The notes beneath the pieces were generated by a model, which was not told the origin of the DNA, did not search any database, and saw only the letters and a program-made list of their open reading frames with translations. Made by a program: the position numbers and the translations under genes. From NCBI GenBank assembly GCA_002339265.1, contig DDKG01000178.1, forward strand, positions 1 to 64,000: DNA of 64,000 nt, read 5' to 3'. This DNA is from Massilia sp. UBA2604. GTDB lineage: Bacteria > Pseudomonadota > Gammaproteobacteria > Burkholderiales > Burkholderiaceae_D. Positions 1 through 9,422 of the stretch are shown here, in pieces (positions within the stretch are counted from its first letter, which is position 1; each line of letters opens with the position of its first letter).

Positions 1-132
1 CCATCCTGGATTAATAGTGCTACACGGAAACCATTGCGGAAGTCATTGTAGTCGCGCGGCTCTTTCTTTGGTCAATACAAGCCACAAGCATTGCTGATTT
101 TGCCGGTATCAGTGCAAAAAAACCACGAATTG

Positions 133-1542
133 TCACACGAGGCCCAGGGCGTAATATACGCCGATGACAAAGAATACCGCCGCCGTCTTGATCAGGGTGA
201 CGGCGAAGATGTCGCGGTAGGCCTCGCGGTGTGTCAGGCCGGTGACCGCCAGCAGCGTGATCACGGCGCCGTTGTGCGGCAGGGTGTCCATGCCGCCGCT
301 GGCCATTGCCACCACCCGGTGCATCACCTCGAGCGGAATCCCGGCCCTTTCCGCGCCCTGAACGAAGACGTCGGACATCGCGGCCAGCGCGATGCTCATG
401 CCGCCCGAGGCCGAGCCGGTGATGCCGGCCAGCGAACTGACCGACACCGCGGCGTTCACCAGCGGATTCGGGATGCTGCGCAGCGCGTCGCTCACCACCA
501 GGAAGCCCGGCAGCGCCGCGATCACGCCGCCGAAGCCGTATTCGGAGGCCGTATTCATCGCCGCCAGCAGCGCCCCGCCCACCGCCGCCTTGCTGCCGTC
601 GGCGAAACGTTTCGCGACGCGCCTGAAGGCGGTGGCGATCACGAACAGGATCCCCAGCAGCAGCGCCGCCTGCACCGCCCAGATCGCGGTCACGGTCTTG
701 ATGGTGGTCGTCACCGGCGTGGCGATGCCAGGCAGGATTTCGGGCGGCACCGTGTGGCTGTCGCCGCCGTACCAGACCGGAATCATGCGGGTAAAGATGA
801 AGTTGGCCACGCCTACCAGCAGCAGCGGGGCCACCGCCAGCAGCGGATGCGGCAGCCCGGCGGCCCCCGTGTCGACGCGTTCCGGCTCGTTCATCAGCGA
901 AGTGCCATAGCCCTCGCCCTTGCTGGCCGCGGCGCGCCGCCGCCATTCGAGATAGCTCAGGCCGACCGCCAGGATGAACAGCGCGCCCAGCGTGCCCAGG
1001 ACCGGCGCGGCCCACGAGGTAGTCTGGAAGAAGGTGGTCGGGATGATGTTCTGGATCTGCGGGGTGCCGGGCAAGGCGTCCATCGTGAACGAAAAGGCGC
1101 CCAGCGCGATCGCCCCCGGGAGCAGGCGCTTGGGGATGTCGCTTCTCCGATAGAGTTCGGCCGCGAACGGATAGACCGCGAACACCACCACGAACAGCGA
1201 CACGCCGCCATAGGTCAGCAAGGCGCACACGGCGACGATGACGGCGTTGGCGCGCGCGGCGCCGATGTAGCGGATCGCGGCCGCCACGATCGACTCGGAA
1301 AAGCCGGACAGCTCGATCACCTTGCCGAACACCGCGCCGAGCATGAACACCGGGAAGTACAGCTTGACGAAGCCGACCATCTTTTCCATGAAGATGCCGG
1401 AAAAGACCGGCGCCACGCTCGATGGATCGGTGAGCAGCACGGCGCCGAGGGCGGCGACCGGCGCGAACAGGATGACGCTGTAGCCGCGATAGGCGGCGAA
1501 CATGAGGAAGGCCAATGCGGCCAGGACGATCAGGAAGGACAA
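133..1542 (-). CDS. GntP-family gluconate/organic acid permease
   Basis: A 469-residue, almost wholly hydrophobic inner-membrane protein that reads as a GntP-family proton symporter for gluconate or a related hydroxy acid. A Pro/Gly-rich stretch at residues 155-169 (DALPGTPQIQNIIPT) and a matching C-terminal stretch near residue 415 (GMDTLPHNGAVITLL) are the paired re-entrant-type motifs expected of this family. The start is a TTG at 1542, chosen because a GGAG lies 5 bases upstream and no ATG occurs before residue 14. It stands alone; the next gene upstream (phoD) is separated by 252 bp that carry a REP-like element. Substrate is not decidable from sequence; 3-hydroxybutyrate or glycerate are alternatives to gluconate. 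Confidence 0.85.
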   Translation of the reverse strand: MSFLIVLAALAFLMFAAYRGYSVILFAPVAALGAVLLTDPSSVAPVFSGIFMEKMVGFVKLYFPVFMLGAVFGKVIELSGFSESIVAAAIRYIGAARANAVIVAVCALLTYGGVSLFVVVFAVYPFAAELYRRSDIPKRLLPGAIALGAFSFTMDALPGTPQIQNIIPTTFFQTTSWAAPVLGTLGALFILAVGLSYLEWRRRAAASKGEGYGTSLMNEPERVDTGAAGLPHPLLAVAPLLLVGVANFIFTRMIPVWYGGDSHTVPPEILPGIATPVTTTIKTVTAIWAVQAALLLGILFVIATAFRRVAKRFADGSKAAVGGALLAAMNTASEYGFGGVIAALPGFLVVSDALRSIPNPLVNAAVSVSSLAGITGSASGGMSIALAAMSDVFVQGAERAGIPLEVMHRVVAMASGGMDTLPHNGAVITLLAVTGLTHREAYRDIFAVTLIKTAAVFFVIGVYYALGLV

Positions 1543-1654
1543 GTCGGCTCCGTGTGATGGCGTGTCAATACACCATCATTATAGAAAGCATACGCGGCCG
1601 TGGGCCACCATTCGTTCCACAATTTCGTGTGCTTATGCAGTCCGCATCTGAATA

Positions 1655-1760
1655 CCACGTCGTTCCCGGCCTCGTCGGCCACCTTGGCGGGAACCTGAGT
1701 TTGTACGCATATCGACGACGCACGCAGACTTGGGTTCCCGCCTGCGCGGGAACGACGTGG
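1655..1760. repeat. Composite inverted-repeat element (REP/BIME-like)
   Basis: Two short inverted repeats arranged head to head. The outer arms CCACGTCGTTCCCG (1655-1668) and CGGGAACGACGTGG (1747-1760) are perfect complements. The inner arms GGCGGGAACC (1686-1695) and GGTTCCCGCC (1733-1742) are also perfect complements. Each half folds on its own: 1662-1694 has 7-bp GTTCCCG/CGGGAAC arms, and 1734-1753 is an 8-bp stem with a 4-base loop. This is the layout of a bacterial interspersed mosaic element. It lies downstream of phoD and upstream of the GntP gene, so it could also act in mRNA 3'-end stabilisation. Confidence 0.7.
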
Positions 1761-1794
1761 CGGATCGAGTTTCGCGGCTACGGGAAGCAGGGGC

Positions 1795-3573
1795 TTACGC
1801 GACGTTGTCCTCGACCCGCGGCGTCGTCGAGCCGCTGGCCAGCGTGATGCGGGTGCGCTTGGCCAGCGGTGCGGTCGGCGCGGCGCCGTTGGCGTCGAGC
1901 GGCTTGACCTTGGTGAACACGACGCTGAACGCCGCCGGGGTCACGGTGGCCACCGCGTAGCCCTGGGCGTCGTGGTCGGCGTAGGCGAAGGCTGGATTAT
2001 TCATGCGCAGCACCTGGTCGAAGCCCTGCGGCGTGGCCACCAGCGGCGCCAGCGGCGTGCTGCCGGCGCCGGCCCGCAGGTACTGGTAGAACGAGGAGCT
2101 GCTGATGCCGGCGCTGACGAAGTCCACCGCCACCGGCCGGCCGCTGCGCGGGTCATTGCTGTCGTAGATCACGCCGCACTGGAAGGCGTGCAGGTCGCCC
2201 GTGATCGCCACCACGTTCCTGACGTCGTTGCTGGCCAGGTGGCCCAGCATCTCGGCGCGGTACGATGGATAACCGTCCCAGCCGTCGGCATTCACAATGT
2301 ACAGGTTGTCGTATGGCGGCGGCGCCATGGTGCGCATGTCGAGCCACATGCGGTTCAGCGTCACTTCGTTGCCCCATACCTTCCAGGTGGCAGTGGAGGC
2401 CTTCATCGTGTCCTTCCACCACTGAGTCTGGGTCGGTCCGAGCAGGCCTGGACTGCGGCCCAGCGCCGCCTTGGCGCCGGCCTCGAACTGGGCCAGCAGC
2501 GGCTGCGGCACGAAGTAGCGCGAGCCGATCGAATCGTCGCCGGTCACCGGATCGCCCTGCAGCATGCGGGCGTAGGCCGCTTCATTGACCACGTGGTCGT
2601 CGCGGTACAGGCGCTGGTCGGTCATCACCAGGTGCATCAGGGTGCCGAAGCGGAAGTCGCGGTAGATGCGGATATTGTCGTAGCCAGCCTTGTTCAGGTC
2701 GAACGAGACGTCGCCCCAGTCGATCGGCATGTACTCGGCCCAGGCTTGGGTGGCGCTGCGGCGGCGCGAGGTCTGCTGCTGGTTGGCGTTGTCGTAGGTC
2801 TGGTGGTCTTGCCAGCAATCGTCCGAGAACTCATGGTCGTCCCAGATCACGATCATCGGGCACTTGGCATGCAGCGCCTGCAGGCGCGCATCGCTCCGGT
2901 AGGTGCGGTACAGGGTGCGGTAGTCGGCCAGGGTATTGGCGTAGCGCGCGCCGCCTGCGATCGTCACGCCATCGGGCAGGTTGATGCGGGCATGGGCCGG
3001 CTCGGCGCGGCCGGCCTGGAAATCGGCGCCCACCGTCTCGTAGACGTAGTCGCCCAGGTGGACGATGAAATCCAGTTCCTCGCTCGCCAGCATGCCCATC
3101 GCGGCCCAGTGGTTGACGCTCCAGTCCTGGCAGGTCATCCAGGCGAAGCGCATCTGCGCCGGCGTGCTGGCGGCGGCCGGCGCCGTCTTTGCCTGCCCGA
3201 CCGGACTCAGGTCGGCGCCGGCGCGGAAGCGGTAGTAATAGCGGGTGGCGGGCGCCAGGCCGGTCAGCTTGGCGCGCACGGTGTGGTCGTAGGTCGGCTG
3301 CGCGCTCAGCTCGACCACGCCGGTCACCTGGGTGAATGCCGCGTCGGTGGCGACTTCCAGACGCAATCCGACCGCTTCGGCGCCCGATTTCGGCGCGCAG
3401 CGGGTCCAGAACACGATGCTGCCCTCTTTCGGATCGCCGCTGGCGACACCCAGTGGGAAGGTAAAGCTGCCCTGCGGCGGCGTGTCATCCGAGCCGCCGC
3501 ATGCGGCGAGCAGGCCGCCGGCGCTGGCGACGGTGAAGTATGCGCTGCTGCGTAAAAAACTCCGACGATCCAC
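1795..3573 (-). CDS. phoD: PhoD-family alkaline phosphatase
   Basis: A 592-residue exported phosphodiesterase/phosphomonoesterase of the PhoD metallophosphatase family. The N-terminus carries a Tat signal (RRSFLR at residues 3-8, hydrophobic core, then LLAACGG, which also resembles a lipobox). An Ig/fibronectin-like PhoD N-domain precedes the catalytic part. Metal-site motifs visible in order are WMTCQDWS, HLGDYVYE, WDDHEFSDDCW and ITGDLHAF, matching the family's Cys/Asp/His ligands. The start is GTG at 3573, preceded by a strong GGGAGG 6 bases upstream. PhoD enzymes usually belong to the phosphate-starvation response, but no Pho box was identified in the 77 bp upstream. Confidence 0.9.
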   Translation of the reverse strand: MDRRSFLRSSAYFTVASAGGLLAACGGSDDTPPQGSFTFPLGVASGDPKEGSIVFWTRCAPKSGAEAVGLRLEVATDAAFTQVTGVVELSAQPTYDHTVRAKLTGLAPATRYYYRFRAGADLSPVGQAKTAPAAASTPAQMRFAWMTCQDWSVNHWAAMGMLASEELDFIVHLGDYVYETVGADFQAGRAEPAHARINLPDGVTIAGGARYANTLADYRTLYRTYRSDARLQALHAKCPMIVIWDDHEFSDDCWQDHQTYDNANQQQTSRRRSATQAWAEYMPIDWGDVSFDLNKAGYDNIRIYRDFRFGTLMHLVMTDQRLYRDDHVVNEAAYARMLQGDPVTGDDSIGSRYFVPQPLLAQFEAGAKAALGRSPGLLGPTQTQWWKDTMKASTATWKVWGNEVTLNRMWLDMRTMAPPPYDNLYIVNADGWDGYPSYRAEMLGHLASNDVRNVVAITGDLHAFQCGVIYDSNDPRSGRPVAVDFVSAGISSSSFYQYLRAGAGSTPLAPLVATPQGFDQVLRMNNPAFAYADHDAQGYAVATVTPAAFSVVFTKVKPLDANGAAPTAPLAKRTRITLASGSTTPRVEDNVA

Positions 3574-3650
3574 TTGCCACCTCCCTGTTGAAAACGTGTC
3601 GGCAGTCTAGCGAGCCGATATTTCCGAGGCATGACAGGTTGGCGTGGCGA

Positions 3651-6011
3651 TTAGAACAGCGTCTGCTGGGGACTGGTGAGATTGGCGAAGCTGTCGCCCA
3701 GGAAGGGCAGGATGGCGTCGGCCACCGGTTCGAGCTGGCGCGAGAGGTAGTGTTCGTAGTCGATCGCCGAGCGGCGCGCTTCCATCGGCTCGGGGCCGTT
3801 CAGGGTCATCACGTAGCGGATCCAGCCGCCCTTGCGGTACAGCGCGGGGCGGCCCTGGCGCAGGTGGTGCTCGTCGGCCATGCGCGCGGCGCGCACGTGC
3901 GGCGGGACGTTGCGCTCGTACTCGTCCAGCGGCCGGCGCAAGCGCTTGCGGTAGACCAGGTCGTCGTCGCACTCTCCACGCAGCATGCGCGCGACCAGCT
4001 CGCGCACATAGTCTTCGTAGGGCTGGCCCTTGAAGATGCGCTCATAGAGTCCCTGCTGGAAGGCTTGCGCCAGCGGGGTCCAGTCAGTGCGCACCGTCTC
4101 CAAACCTTTATAGACCATCTCTTCGCCGCCATCGCTTTTTGCAGCCAGGCCGGCATAGCGCTTCTTGCTGCCTTCGTCCGATCCACGCACGGTCGGCATC
4201 AGGAAGCGCCGGAAGTGCACGTCGTATTCCAGTTCGAGCGCGCTCTCGATGCCCAGTTCGGCCTGCAAATGCGCGCGCCACCAGCCATTGACGTGGTCGA
4301 CCAGGGCCTGCCCGATGCGGCGCGCGTCTTCTTCGGCGTGCTCGCTCCCCAGCCAGACGAAAGTCGAATCGGTGTCGCCGTAGATCACCTGGTAGCCCTG
4401 CTCTTCGATCAGTTCGCGCGTGCGGTGCATGATGTCATGGCCGCGCATCGTGATCGACGAGGCCAGGCGCGGGTCGAAGAAGCGGCAGCCTGTGGTGCCG
4501 AGCACGCCGTAGAAAGCGTTCATGATGATCTTCAGGGCCTGCGACAGCGGCGCATTGTGCTCGCGCTTGGCGGCTTCGCGGCCGGCCCAGACCTGGGTCA
4601 CGATGCCCGGCAGGCAGTGCTTCGTGCGCGAGAATCGTCCGCCGCGATAGCCCGGAACCGTGGCGTCCTCGGGTTCGCGCAAGCCCTCGACCAGGCCGAG
4701 CGGATCGATCAGGAAGGTGCGGATGATGGACGGATACAGGCTCTTGTAGTCCAGCACCAGCACCGAATCGTAGAGGCCGGAGCGCGAATCCATCACGAAG
4801 CCGCCGGGGCTGTCGGCGCCGGCGACGTCGCCGATATTCGGCGCCACCCGCCCCTGGCGGTGCAGCAGCGGCATATACAGGTGCTCGAACGCCGCCACCG
4901 AACCGCCGCTGCGGTCGGCCGCCAGCCCGGTCACGCTGGCGCGCTCCAGCAAAAACGCCATCAACCTGGTCTTGTCGAAGATGCGGGTGACCAGCTCGCA
5001 ATCCTTGAGGTTGTAGTACGCCAGCGCCGGCTTGTCCTCGGCAAACATGCGGTCGATCTCGGCCATGCGGTCGTGCGGGTTGTCGATCGCCTTGCCCTCG
5101 CCCAGCAGCGAGCGCGACACGTTCTCGAGACTGAAGGACGGGAAGCTCCAGGTGGCCGAATGCAGCGCGTCGATGCCGTCGATGACCAGGCGGCCCGCGA
5201 TGCAGATGAAATAATGTTCCTGCTTGCCGCCATGTTCGCGCCACTCGATGGCGCTGCCGTCGCGGCCCAGGCGCAGCGGGCGATTGAAGCGCTCGGCGTG
5301 TTTTTGCAGCACCCGCATGTCGAACTGGATCAGGTTCCAGCCGATGATGGCGTCGGGGTCGTGGCGGATGAACCACTCTTCCAGGCGGTCGAGCAACTGG
5401 AGCCGGGTGTCGCAGTAGTCGAGTTCAAAATCCCGCTCGCCGTCTTTCCCGTTCGGTGGCCCGAGCATATAGACCTGGCGCTGGCCGCAACCCTCGAGCG
5501 CGATCGAGCGCAGCTCGCCCTGGAACGTCGTCTCGATGTCCAGCGAGACCGTACGGATCGCCGGCCGGTAGCCCGGCGCCGGCTTCAGGACGGCGTCGAC
5601 CAGCAGCAGCGGATCGCCATCGACCGGCGTGCCGCCAAAGCTCACCGGCGCGGTGATGAAGCGCTCCATCAGGTAGCGCTCGGGCGGGCGCACGTCGCCC
5701 TCGAACACGTCGAGGCCGTGCTGGCGCAGCTGCTTCTCGATGCGCAGCAGCTGGCGGTATTTGCGGCAGTACAGGCCGGCGACCGGCCGGTGGCGAAAGT
5801 CGAGCAGGTCGAGCGGGCGCAACTCCCATCCGCGTTCGTCGTGCAGCAGCTGTTCGACAGCGGCGCGCTGATCCTCCGGGATGAAGGCCACGGGCTTCTG
5901 CACCGGCAGCTGCAGGCGGCGCGGCCCGGCATCGGTGGCGAGCCAGAACTCGACCTCGCAGCCGGCGGCGGTGTCGCGCCAATGGCGCGTCAGGAGGAAT
6001 CCGGTGTCCAT
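3651..6011 (-). CDS. polB: DNA polymerase II (family B)
   Basis: A 786-residue family-B DNA polymerase, matching the length of E. coli Pol II, which acts in translesion synthesis and replication restart. The 3'-5' exonuclease site is intact: D158-I-E160, N226 with D231, and Y333xxxD337. Polymerase motif A reads DYKSLYPS (D421), motif B is KIIMNAFYGVLGTT, and motif C is YGDTDS (D546, D548). Start is the ATG at 6011, whose A is shared with the TGA of the upstream DUF455 gene (TGATG), so the two are translationally coupled. In E. coli polB is in the SOS regulon; the coupled upstream gene means any control site would lie before 6799. No damage-response operator was recognised there. Confidence 0.95.
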   Translation of the reverse strand: MDTGFLLTRHWRDTAAGCEVEFWLATDAGPRRLQLPVQKPVAFIPEDQRAAVEQLLHDERGWELRPLDLLDFRHRPVAGLYCRKYRQLLRIEKQLRQHGLDVFEGDVRPPERYLMERFITAPVSFGGTPVDGDPLLLVDAVLKPAPGYRPAIRTVSLDIETTFQGELRSIALEGCGQRQVYMLGPPNGKDGERDFELDYCDTRLQLLDRLEEWFIRHDPDAIIGWNLIQFDMRVLQKHAERFNRPLRLGRDGSAIEWREHGGKQEHYFICIAGRLVIDGIDALHSATWSFPSFSLENVSRSLLGEGKAIDNPHDRMAEIDRMFAEDKPALAYYNLKDCELVTRIFDKTRLMAFLLERASVTGLAADRSGGSVAAFEHLYMPLLHRQGRVAPNIGDVAGADSPGGFVMDSRSGLYDSVLVLDYKSLYPSIIRTFLIDPLGLVEGLREPEDATVPGYRGGRFSRTKHCLPGIVTQVWAGREAAKREHNAPLSQALKIIMNAFYGVLGTTGCRFFDPRLASSITMRGHDIMHRTRELIEEQGYQVIYGDTDSTFVWLGSEHAEEDARRIGQALVDHVNGWWRAHLQAELGIESALELEYDVHFRRFLMPTVRGSDEGSKKRYAGLAAKSDGGEEMVYKGLETVRTDWTPLAQAFQQGLYERIFKGQPYEDYVRELVARMLRGECDDDLVYRKRLRRPLDEYERNVPPHVRAARMADEHHLRQGRPALYRKGGWIRYVMTLNGPEPMEARRSAIDYEHYLSRQLEPVADAILPFLGDSFANLTSPQQTLF

Positions 6012-6799
6012 CAACGGTAGCGCTGCAGCTCCGCTTCGGTGAAGCCGGCCTGGCGCCGGCCCTCGACGTTGAACGGCCCCTTGAGGACGGGCGCCTTGTA
6101 GCGCGCGGTCAGTTCGTCATAGGTGGCGACCGGCTCCAGTCCGCGTTGCTGGCACAGGCTGAAGTACCAGCGGTTGCCGATCTCGACGTGCCCTACTTCG
6201 TCCACCAGCAGTCGGTCGAGGATCAGCGCCGCGGCCAGGTCGCCGGCCTGGGCAATCTTCTTGCGCAGCGGCGGAATCGCATCGAGCCCGCGCGCCTCGA
6301 GCGTGCGCGGCACCAGCGCCATGCGCGCCATGACGTCGTCGCTGGTCTTGGCGACCATCTCCCACAGGCTGTCGTGGCCGGGGAAATCGCCGTACGCGTG
6401 GCCGAGCGTCGCCAGGTGCGCGCTCAGCATCGTGAAGTGCAGCGCCTCTTCGTCGGCCACCCGCAGCCAGTCGAGATAGTACTGCTCCGGCATGCCGTCG
6501 AAGCGCCACAGCGCGTCGAGGGCCAGGTTGATGGCGTTGAATTCGATGTGCGCCAGGGCGTGGACCAGCATGGCCCGGCCCTCGGGCGTGGCCATCGAAC
6601 GGCGGCCGACCTGGAGCGGCGGAACGAGTTCGGGGCGGGCCGGGCGGCCGGGGATGCCGGCGGGTGCGGTTAGCGCGGTGCCGGTGTCGATGTGCACGGT
6701 CCCGGCCTTGCAGGCAGCGGTCAGTGCGGCGACCGCCTGGGCCTTGGTTGCGGGATCGGTTTCGAGCAGCGCGTGCAAAGCGGCGGCGCGGAGTTCCAT
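6011..6799 (-). CDS. DUF455 ferritin-like (predicted di-iron) protein
   Basis: A 262-residue helical protein of the DUF455 family, which has a ferritin-like fold related to MiaE. Candidate di-iron ligands are E86 (in AHIEFNAI), E118xxH121 (DEEALHF) and E201xxH204 with E206 (DEVGHVEIGN), the two ExxH pattern expected of a di-iron oxygenase. The biochemical reaction of this family is not established. The stop codon overlaps the polB start by one base (TGATG), an unusual partnership that suggests co-expression with the polymerase. The ATG at 6799 begins a protein whose first 60 residues are helical and Ala-rich. Confidence 0.85.
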   Translation of the reverse strand: MELRAAALHALLETDPATKAQAVAALTAACKAGTVHIDTGTALTAPAGIPGRPARPELVPPLQVGRRSMATPEGRAMLVHALAHIEFNAINLALDALWRFDGMPEQYYLDWLRVADEEALHFTMLSAHLATLGHAYGDFPGHDSLWEMVAKTSDDVMARMALVPRTLEARGLDAIPPLRKKIAQAGDLAAALILDRLLVDEVGHVEIGNRWYFSLCQQRGLEPVATYDELTARYKAPVLKGPFNVEGRRQAGFTEAELQRYR

Positions 6800-6960
6800 G
6801 GTGGTGTCTAGTCAAGCGAAAGACGGCATTTTACTCAATCCATCTCCTTCGGTGGACGGAAAGGCAAGCGCGCACCGGTTGACAATCGCCAAGCTTGACT
6901 GCAAGTGTTCGTGGAATAGTTGCCGGGATGTTCCTCCTGACCGACATGGAGACTCAATAT

Positions 6961-7368
6961 ATGCGCTTGATGCATTGGCTTGGCAAGCATCGCCGACTGG
7001 CTGTCCTGGCACTGTTCCTCGCCCTGGCCTTCACGTATCTCCAGTTGAATTCAGTCGTGGCCCAGGCGCGAAGACTTGGAGATCGACCATTTACCCCGGA
7101 AGCATGGGCCATGGCATCGCAGCTGGAGCGGGCAGAGATGACCGCTTCCCTGCTGGAACAGTACGACATGTCCAACTTCACTCGACACGACGTTGTCGCA
7201 CTGCTCGGCCCTCAAACCGGATACTACGACTACGATACGAATCCCGCCTACTTCGTCGGTCCGGACACGGTGGAAAGCATGTATGGCAAAGGCTATCTCC
7301 TGGTATTTGAAACGGACAAGTACGATGGAGACGTCGACAGCATCTTCTTCGTGCCAGAAGTCGAGTAA
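6961..7368 (+). CDS. Small single-pass membrane protein, unknown function
   Basis: A 135-residue protein not assigned to a named family. I chose the ATG at 6961 because a GGAGA lies 8 bases upstream; earlier in-frame starts (TTG 6895, ATG 6928 and 6946) have no comparable site. The N-terminus is MRLMHWLGKHRR followed by one hydrophobic helix (about residues 13-30), a typical inner-membrane anchor or uncleaved signal. The soluble part contains RHDVVALLGPQTGYYDYD, reminiscent of the small BamE/SmpA-like domains where a DVxxLLGxP motif is common, then an acidic end. It converges on the LytR-type gene with 20 bp between stops. Function is open. Confidence 0.6.
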   Translation: MRLMHWLGKHRRLAVLALFLALAFTYLQLNSVVAQARRLGDRPFTPEAWAMASQLERAEMTASLLEQYDMSNFTRHDVVALLGPQTGYYDYDTNPAYFVGPDTVESMYGKGYLLVFETDKYDGDVDSIFFVPEVE

Positions 7369-7388
7369 GGTGCGAGCGCTGTCGGGTA

Positions 7389-8189
7389 CTACATCTGCCT
7401 GAACAAATGCGCATACACCGGACTGACCCGCGGCTTGTCCGTCCGCCCGCGCAGGTTCAAGGTCACCTTGCCCATATCGTCCCGCCCCGCACTGACCACG
7501 CACGCCATATTGACCACCATGCTGCGGCTGACCTGCCTGAACTGCGCCGGATCTAGCTGTGGCAGCAAATCCTTCAGCGGCACCCGGATCAGCGCCTCGG
7601 CATCCGCCGTCGCCACGTTCACGTACTTGTCGCCTGCCTGGAAGAACACGACGTCGGCCACCGGAATCATGCGCACCACGTTGCCGACCGCCGCACGGAC
7701 CGTGGTCAGGCGCTCGGTCGTCGCTGCTCCGGGCAGCAACGCCTGCAGCTGGCCGAGCAACTGGCCCAGCGAATCCGCATCCCCAATACTCACTGCCGGC
7801 GCACGCGGCGCATCGACCAGCGCGCGCAGGCGTTCCACCGTCTTGCCGAGCCGCCCCGCGCTGACCGGCTTGAGCACATAGTCCACCGCGGCCCGCTCGA
7901 AGGCTTCGACCGCATAGTCGTCGAACGCGGTCACGAACACGATGTGCGGAAACGGCTGCGGTCCTTCCCAGCGCTCGGCCAGCTCCTCGGCCGCCTCCAG
8001 GCCGGTCTGGCCTGGCATGCGGATGTCGAGGAACACCACGTCCGGACGCAGCGCCAATGTCTGCTCCACCGCCGCCAGGCCGTTGGGCGCCGTGCCCGCG
8101 ATCTCCAGCTCGGGCCACAAGCCCTGCAGGGTCTTGGCCAGGGTGGCAGCGAGGATCGGTTCGTCTTCTGCGATCAGGGCGCGGGTCAT
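7389..8189 (-). CDS. LytTR-family response regulator
   Basis: A 266-residue LytR/AlgR-type regulator. The receiver domain (residues 1-125) has the acidic pocket E8-D9, phospho-acceptor D55 in VVFLDIRMPG, and the YVLKP lysine. A linker of about 35 residues leads to a LytTR DNA-binding domain (about 160-266) containing DVVFFQAGDKYVNV and QVSRSMVVNM, the usual first and middle strands. Its ATG overlaps the TGA of the upstream histidine kinase gene by four bases (ATGA), so the pair is a single two-component unit. Targets are unknown; the adjacent TonB receptor is a natural candidate because it reads in the same direction immediately upstream. Confidence 0.92.
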   Translation of the reverse strand: MTRALIAEDEPILAATLAKTLQGLWPELEIAGTAPNGLAAVEQTLALRPDVVFLDIRMPGQTGLEAAEELAERWEGPQPFPHIVFVTAFDDYAVEAFERAAVDYVLKPVSAGRLGKTVERLRALVDAPRAPAVSIGDADSLGQLLGQLQALLPGAATTERLTTVRAAVGNVVRMIPVADVVFFQAGDKYVNVATADAEALIRVPLKDLLPQLDPAQFRQVSRSMVVNMACVVSAGRDDMGKVTLNLRGRTDKPRVSPVYAHLFRQM

Positions 8190-9277
8190 GCGGTCGTCTC
8201 CAGGGGAAGGGTCAATCGGGCCAGCGTGCCTTGCGGCGGGGCTGGCGTCAGGATAATCGTTGCGTGTTCACCGTACAATGCCTCGAGCCGCTCGCGGGTG
8301 GTCGATACCCCCACCCCGCCGCCGCGCCGGCCGTGCACCTGGCCTAGGCCAAGACCGGTGTCCCGTACTTCGATCACGAGGCTGTCGCCGGACACGCCGG
8401 CCTTGACGACGATTTCGCCGCCATCGACCTTCGGCTCCAGGCCATGCACGATCGCGTTTTCCACCAGCGGCTGCAACAGCATCGTGGGCAGGCGCGCCTT
8501 GCCCAGCGCCAAAGGCAGCTCGACGCGATAGGCCAGCCGCTCGCCCATGCGCACACCCATCAGCCCAAGATAGGCTTGCATCGCCGCGAACTCCTGCTCC
8601 AGGGTCGTGGTCTCGGCGCGCGAGACGCTCAGCGTGGCACGCAGGTACTGGATAAGCTGGTCGAGCATCTCGCTGGCGCGATCCGGGTCGATGGCGATCA
8701 GGCCCTGCAGGTTGGCCAGCGTATTGAACAGCATGTGAGGTTCGATCTGGGCCTGCAGCAGGCGCAATTGCGCCTGCAACGCCTGACGCTCGATGATCTC
8801 GGCGCGCAGCCTGGCAGCCGCATGTTCTTCCTCGATGCGGCGCACGCGCTCGCGGTACTTGACGAGCACGATCATCATCATCGTTCCCAGCATGGTGAAG
8901 AGGACCATGCTCATGCGGCCGGGCGTCGGATACTCGGCCAGCGTCGGCGTGGAGATCCCGAGCAGCCTGCCGCCGATGCGCAGGCCGGTGAAGTGCGCCA
9001 CCGGCGCCGTCGCGACGGCCAGCGCCAGGAAAGGCGCCCATTCGCGCAGTCCCCAGCTTTGCCGGTCCCACCATAGCAGCCTGCCGCCGTTGACGATGGT
9101 GAAGGCGATCAGGCCGATCACGATCGACACCAGGAGATTCTCGATGAAATGCCCGGAAACCAGGCCGATGAAGATCGCGAGGACGGCGCTGACGGCGATC
9201 GACAGCGGCAGGTCGGCGAGCAGGCGCCGCAGCCGCGAACGCGGCGCCGGCAGGAGGGACTGAATGGTACTGGGCAT
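8186..9277 (-). CDS. LytS-type sensor histidine kinase (His_kinase/HATPase_c)
   Basis: A 363-residue membrane sensor kinase of the LytS/YehU class. Four hydrophobic segments occupy about residues 22-140 with little periplasmic loop, so the stimulus is probably sensed in the membrane. A coiled-coil stretch (about 140-175) leads to the phospho-acceptor H181 in QIEPHMLFNTLANLQ; the family normally has HFLFNTL, so Met replaces Phe here. The ATPase part has the N box LVENAIVHG and the G box DTGLGLG. It overlaps the LytTR regulator gene by four bases. A gap of 145 bp separates it from the TonB receptor gene upstream. Confidence 0.92.
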   Translation of the reverse strand: MPSTIQSLLPAPRSRLRRLLADLPLSIAVSAVLAIFIGLVSGHFIENLLVSIVIGLIAFTIVNGGRLLWWDRQSWGLREWAPFLALAVATAPVAHFTGLRIGGRLLGISTPTLAEYPTPGRMSMVLFTMLGTMMMIVLVKYRERVRRIEEEHAAARLRAEIIERQALQAQLRLLQAQIEPHMLFNTLANLQGLIAIDPDRASEMLDQLIQYLRATLSVSRAETTTLEQEFAAMQAYLGLMGVRMGERLAYRVELPLALGKARLPTMLLQPLVENAIVHGLEPKVDGGEIVVKAGVSGDSLVIEVRDTGLGLGQVHGRRGGGVGVSTTRERLEALYGEHATIILTPAPPQGTLARLTLPLETTA

Positions 9278-9422
9278 GCTGGCTCGCTTTGCTGGAAGTT
9301 GACCAAGAGTCAGGCCATTGTGCCCAGCAGGCGAGCGTCGGGCAAGCCGCGTTGCGACGAACCGGAGATTGGATGGCGCGAAGTGGTCCCGGAATCGACC
9401 GGAACCGCTTCGCCCCTGCCCA

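Noticed and set aside
1..132. Possible terminator or small gene at the left edge
   Set aside because: No stem-loop with a T tract and no convincing frame; the region is too short to judge.
3540..6020. 826-codon plus-strand frame opposite polB
   Set aside because: Mirror of the polymerase codons; polB motifs are complete on the minus strand and the plus-strand product has no recognisable fold.
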